A stretch of DNA of 64,000 bases from Salinibacillus aidingensis (GTDB lineage Bacteria > Bacillota > Bacilli > Bacillales > Alkalibacillaceae), in NCBI RefSeq assembly GCF_039522525.1, contig NZ_BAAADO010000005.1, positions 1 to 64,000 on the forward strand, read 5' to 3'. The position numbers were made by a program, and so were the translations under genes. The notes below the pieces were generated by a model. It saw nothing but the letters and a program-made list of their open reading frames with translations. It was not told the DNA's origin and ran no database searches. Within the stretch, counting starts at the first letter, position 1; each line of letters starts with the position of its first letter. This document shows positions 62,776-64,000 of the stretch, in pieces.

Positions 62776-64000
62776 ATGAAAGTTAGGAAAGCGGTTTCGT
62801 TTATGTTTGTGTTGATTGTTTCCGTTTTTGTTCTTGCTGCTTGTACAGGTGATGAAGATGCATCAAATGAATCCGACTCTGGTGATACAAAAACAGTAAA
62901 ATTTATGCATTTATGGCCTGAGGGGAGTTCGGCTCAGCATCACAAAGTTGTTAACGATATCATATCAAATTTTGAAAATGAAAATCCAAATATCACCATT
63001 GATCTTGAAGTTTTAAGTAATGAGCAGTATAAAGACAAAATTAAAGTACTATCCACTTCAGATGAATTACCTGATGTTGGTATGACATGGGCTGCAGGAT
63101 ATATGAAGCCATATGTGGAAGGTGATATGTACGCACCATTAGATGATATACTTAATAAAGATGATTTTGTTTCCGGAACGACAGAAGCGTTTTCCGTGGA
63201 TGGTACAACTTATGGGTTGCCATTAGAGCTAAATACTTCATACGTTTTCTATAACAAGGCAATTTTTGATGAGTATGGATTAGAAGCCCCTCAGACATTG
63301 GAAGAGTTAAAAGAGGTTGTTGCGACGTTAAATGAAAACGGTGTCAATCCAATCGCTTTAGGTAATAAGGATGCGTGGACCGGGTCTATGTGGTACATGT
63401 ATTTAGCTGATCGACTCAGTGGGAATGAAGACGTATTAACCCAAGCAATTAATCGAGAAGGTTCTTTTGAAGACCCAGCACTGGTTCAAGCGGCTGAAGA
63501 GGTACAGGGGCTAGTTGAAGAAGATGCCTTTATACAAGGGTTTAATGGTATCGGTGATCAAGAAGCCAAGAGCATGTTTATGGCAGAACAGGCAGCTATG
63601 TATTTAATCGCAACATGGGATCTTCCAAACTATACAACAAACGATGATGTTTCACAGGAGTTTCGGGATAATGTAGGTTACTTTAAGTTCCCAACTGCTG
63701 ATGGAAATGGTAATAAGGACAATTATATAGGTGGAACAGGTGTTGGTTTATTCGTTTCCCAAAACTCTGATGTAAAAGAAGAAGCAAAGAAATTTGCCTC
63801 TTACCTTGTTGAACAATGGGGCGAAAGATCGGTAACAGATGTAGGTATTATCCCAGCAACTAAAGTTGATACTGATTCCATGGAACTTCCAGAAATGTAT
63901 AATAATGTGTTAAATGACTTAAATTCAGCAAACAATATTACATTGTATGCAGATGTGCAAATGAATGCGGAAGATGCACAGGTACACTTAGATGCAATTC
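62776..64000 (+). CDS. Sugar ABC transporter substrate-binding lipoprotein (3' end outside window)
   Basis: At least 408 aa of a family 1 extracellular solute-binding protein. A lipoprotein signal with lipobox VLAAC (Cys 23) is followed by an acidic linker and FMHLWPEGSSAQHHKVVNDI, then DLPDV-like ELPDVGMTWAAGY and FYNKAIFDEYGLEAPQTLEEL, all typical of oligosaccharide-binding proteins (MsmE/XynE type). GGGGG precedes ATG 62776. Permease genes are expected after the window. Its place beside xylR and a GH43 xylosidase suggests uptake of xylo-oligosaccharides. Confidence 0.9.
   Translation, partial: MKVRKAVSFMFVLIVSVFVLAACTGDEDASNESDSGDTKTVKFMHLWPEGSSAQHHKVVNDIISNFENENPNITIDLEVLSNEQYKDKIKVLSTSDELPDVGMTWAAGYMKPYVEGDMYAPLDDILNKDDFVSGTTEAFSVDGTTYGLPLELNTSYVFYNKAIFDEYGLEAPQTLEELKEVVATLNENGVNPIALGNKDAWTGSMWYMYLADRLSGNEDVLTQAINREGSFEDPALVQAAEEVQGLVEEDAFIQGFNGIGDQEAKSMFMAEQAAMYLIATWDLPNYTTNDDVSQEFRDNVGYFKFPTADGNGNKDNYIGGTGVGLFVSQNSDVKEEAKKFASYLVEQWGERSVTDVGIIPATKVDTDSMELPEMYNNVLNDLNSANNITLYADVQMNAEDAQVHLDAI

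Overview
The window looks like the chromosome of a low-GC, Gram-positive, probably halotolerant member of the Bacillaceae (Virgibacillus/Oceanobacillus/Lentibacillus-like). This is inferred from gene order (5S-tRNAs-thiL-tsaE-tsaB-rimI-tsaD, ABC-F, rex, ydiK, ydiL, groES-groEL, as in the Bacillus subtilis ydi region), purine-rich Shine-Dalgarno sites, a CIRCE element, and a GbsR/BetA choline-to-glycine-betaine locus. No species can be named from the sequence alone.

Core region (1-10766): the 3' part of a 5S rRNA, initiator tRNA-Met and tRNA-Asp; an overlapping operon for thiamine-phosphate kinase and the t6A tRNA-modification proteins; a dense DnaA-box cluster just after tsaD; a convergent ABC-F gene; the redox repressor rex; two membrane-protein genes; and CIRCE-controlled groES-groEL.

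Mobile region (10749-about 43200): the 3' end of groEL is an attachment site. An 18-bp core containing its last codons and stop recurs at 39139 and 41743, and the element-end sequences beside the cores are homologous. I read this as at least three tandem integrative units. Unit 1 (28.4 kb) is a defence island. It holds three tyrosine integrases facing groEL, a type I restriction-modification operon (hsdM-hsdS-hsdR plus a YgjP-type metallopeptidase gene), an orphan PIN-domain protein, an element with two overlapping large serine recombinases, and a three-gene Lamassu/ABC-3C-type anti-phage operon (Cap4-like nuclease, small middle protein, SMC/Rad50-like ATPase). The ATPase gene is split in three by an IS21-family element (perfect 5-bp target duplication) and by a second transposon encoding a DUF6431 protein, a DDE transposase and an ExeA/TniB-like ATPase. 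Unit 2 has a decayed integrase. Units 2 and 3 each carry a gene for a secreted protein next to one for a very small membrane protein.

Right side (about 43200-64000): ordinary-looking chromosome. It holds an ECF sigma/short membrane protein pair with a frameshifted membrane gene upstream; a TetR-Spx-paralogue operon with two operator palindromes; gbsR divergent from betA; a DHA2-type MFS exporter; glutathione-independent formaldehyde dehydrogenase; a class Ib ribonucleotide reductase operon under two NrdR boxes plus a cobalamin riboswitch with terminator; a MATE exporter; and a xylan-use locus (GH43 beta-xylosidase, ROK/XylR repressor, and a sugar-binding lipoprotein cut by the window end).

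Coordinates come from reading the sequence by eye. Family names rest on recognised motifs and gene order, not on database searches.
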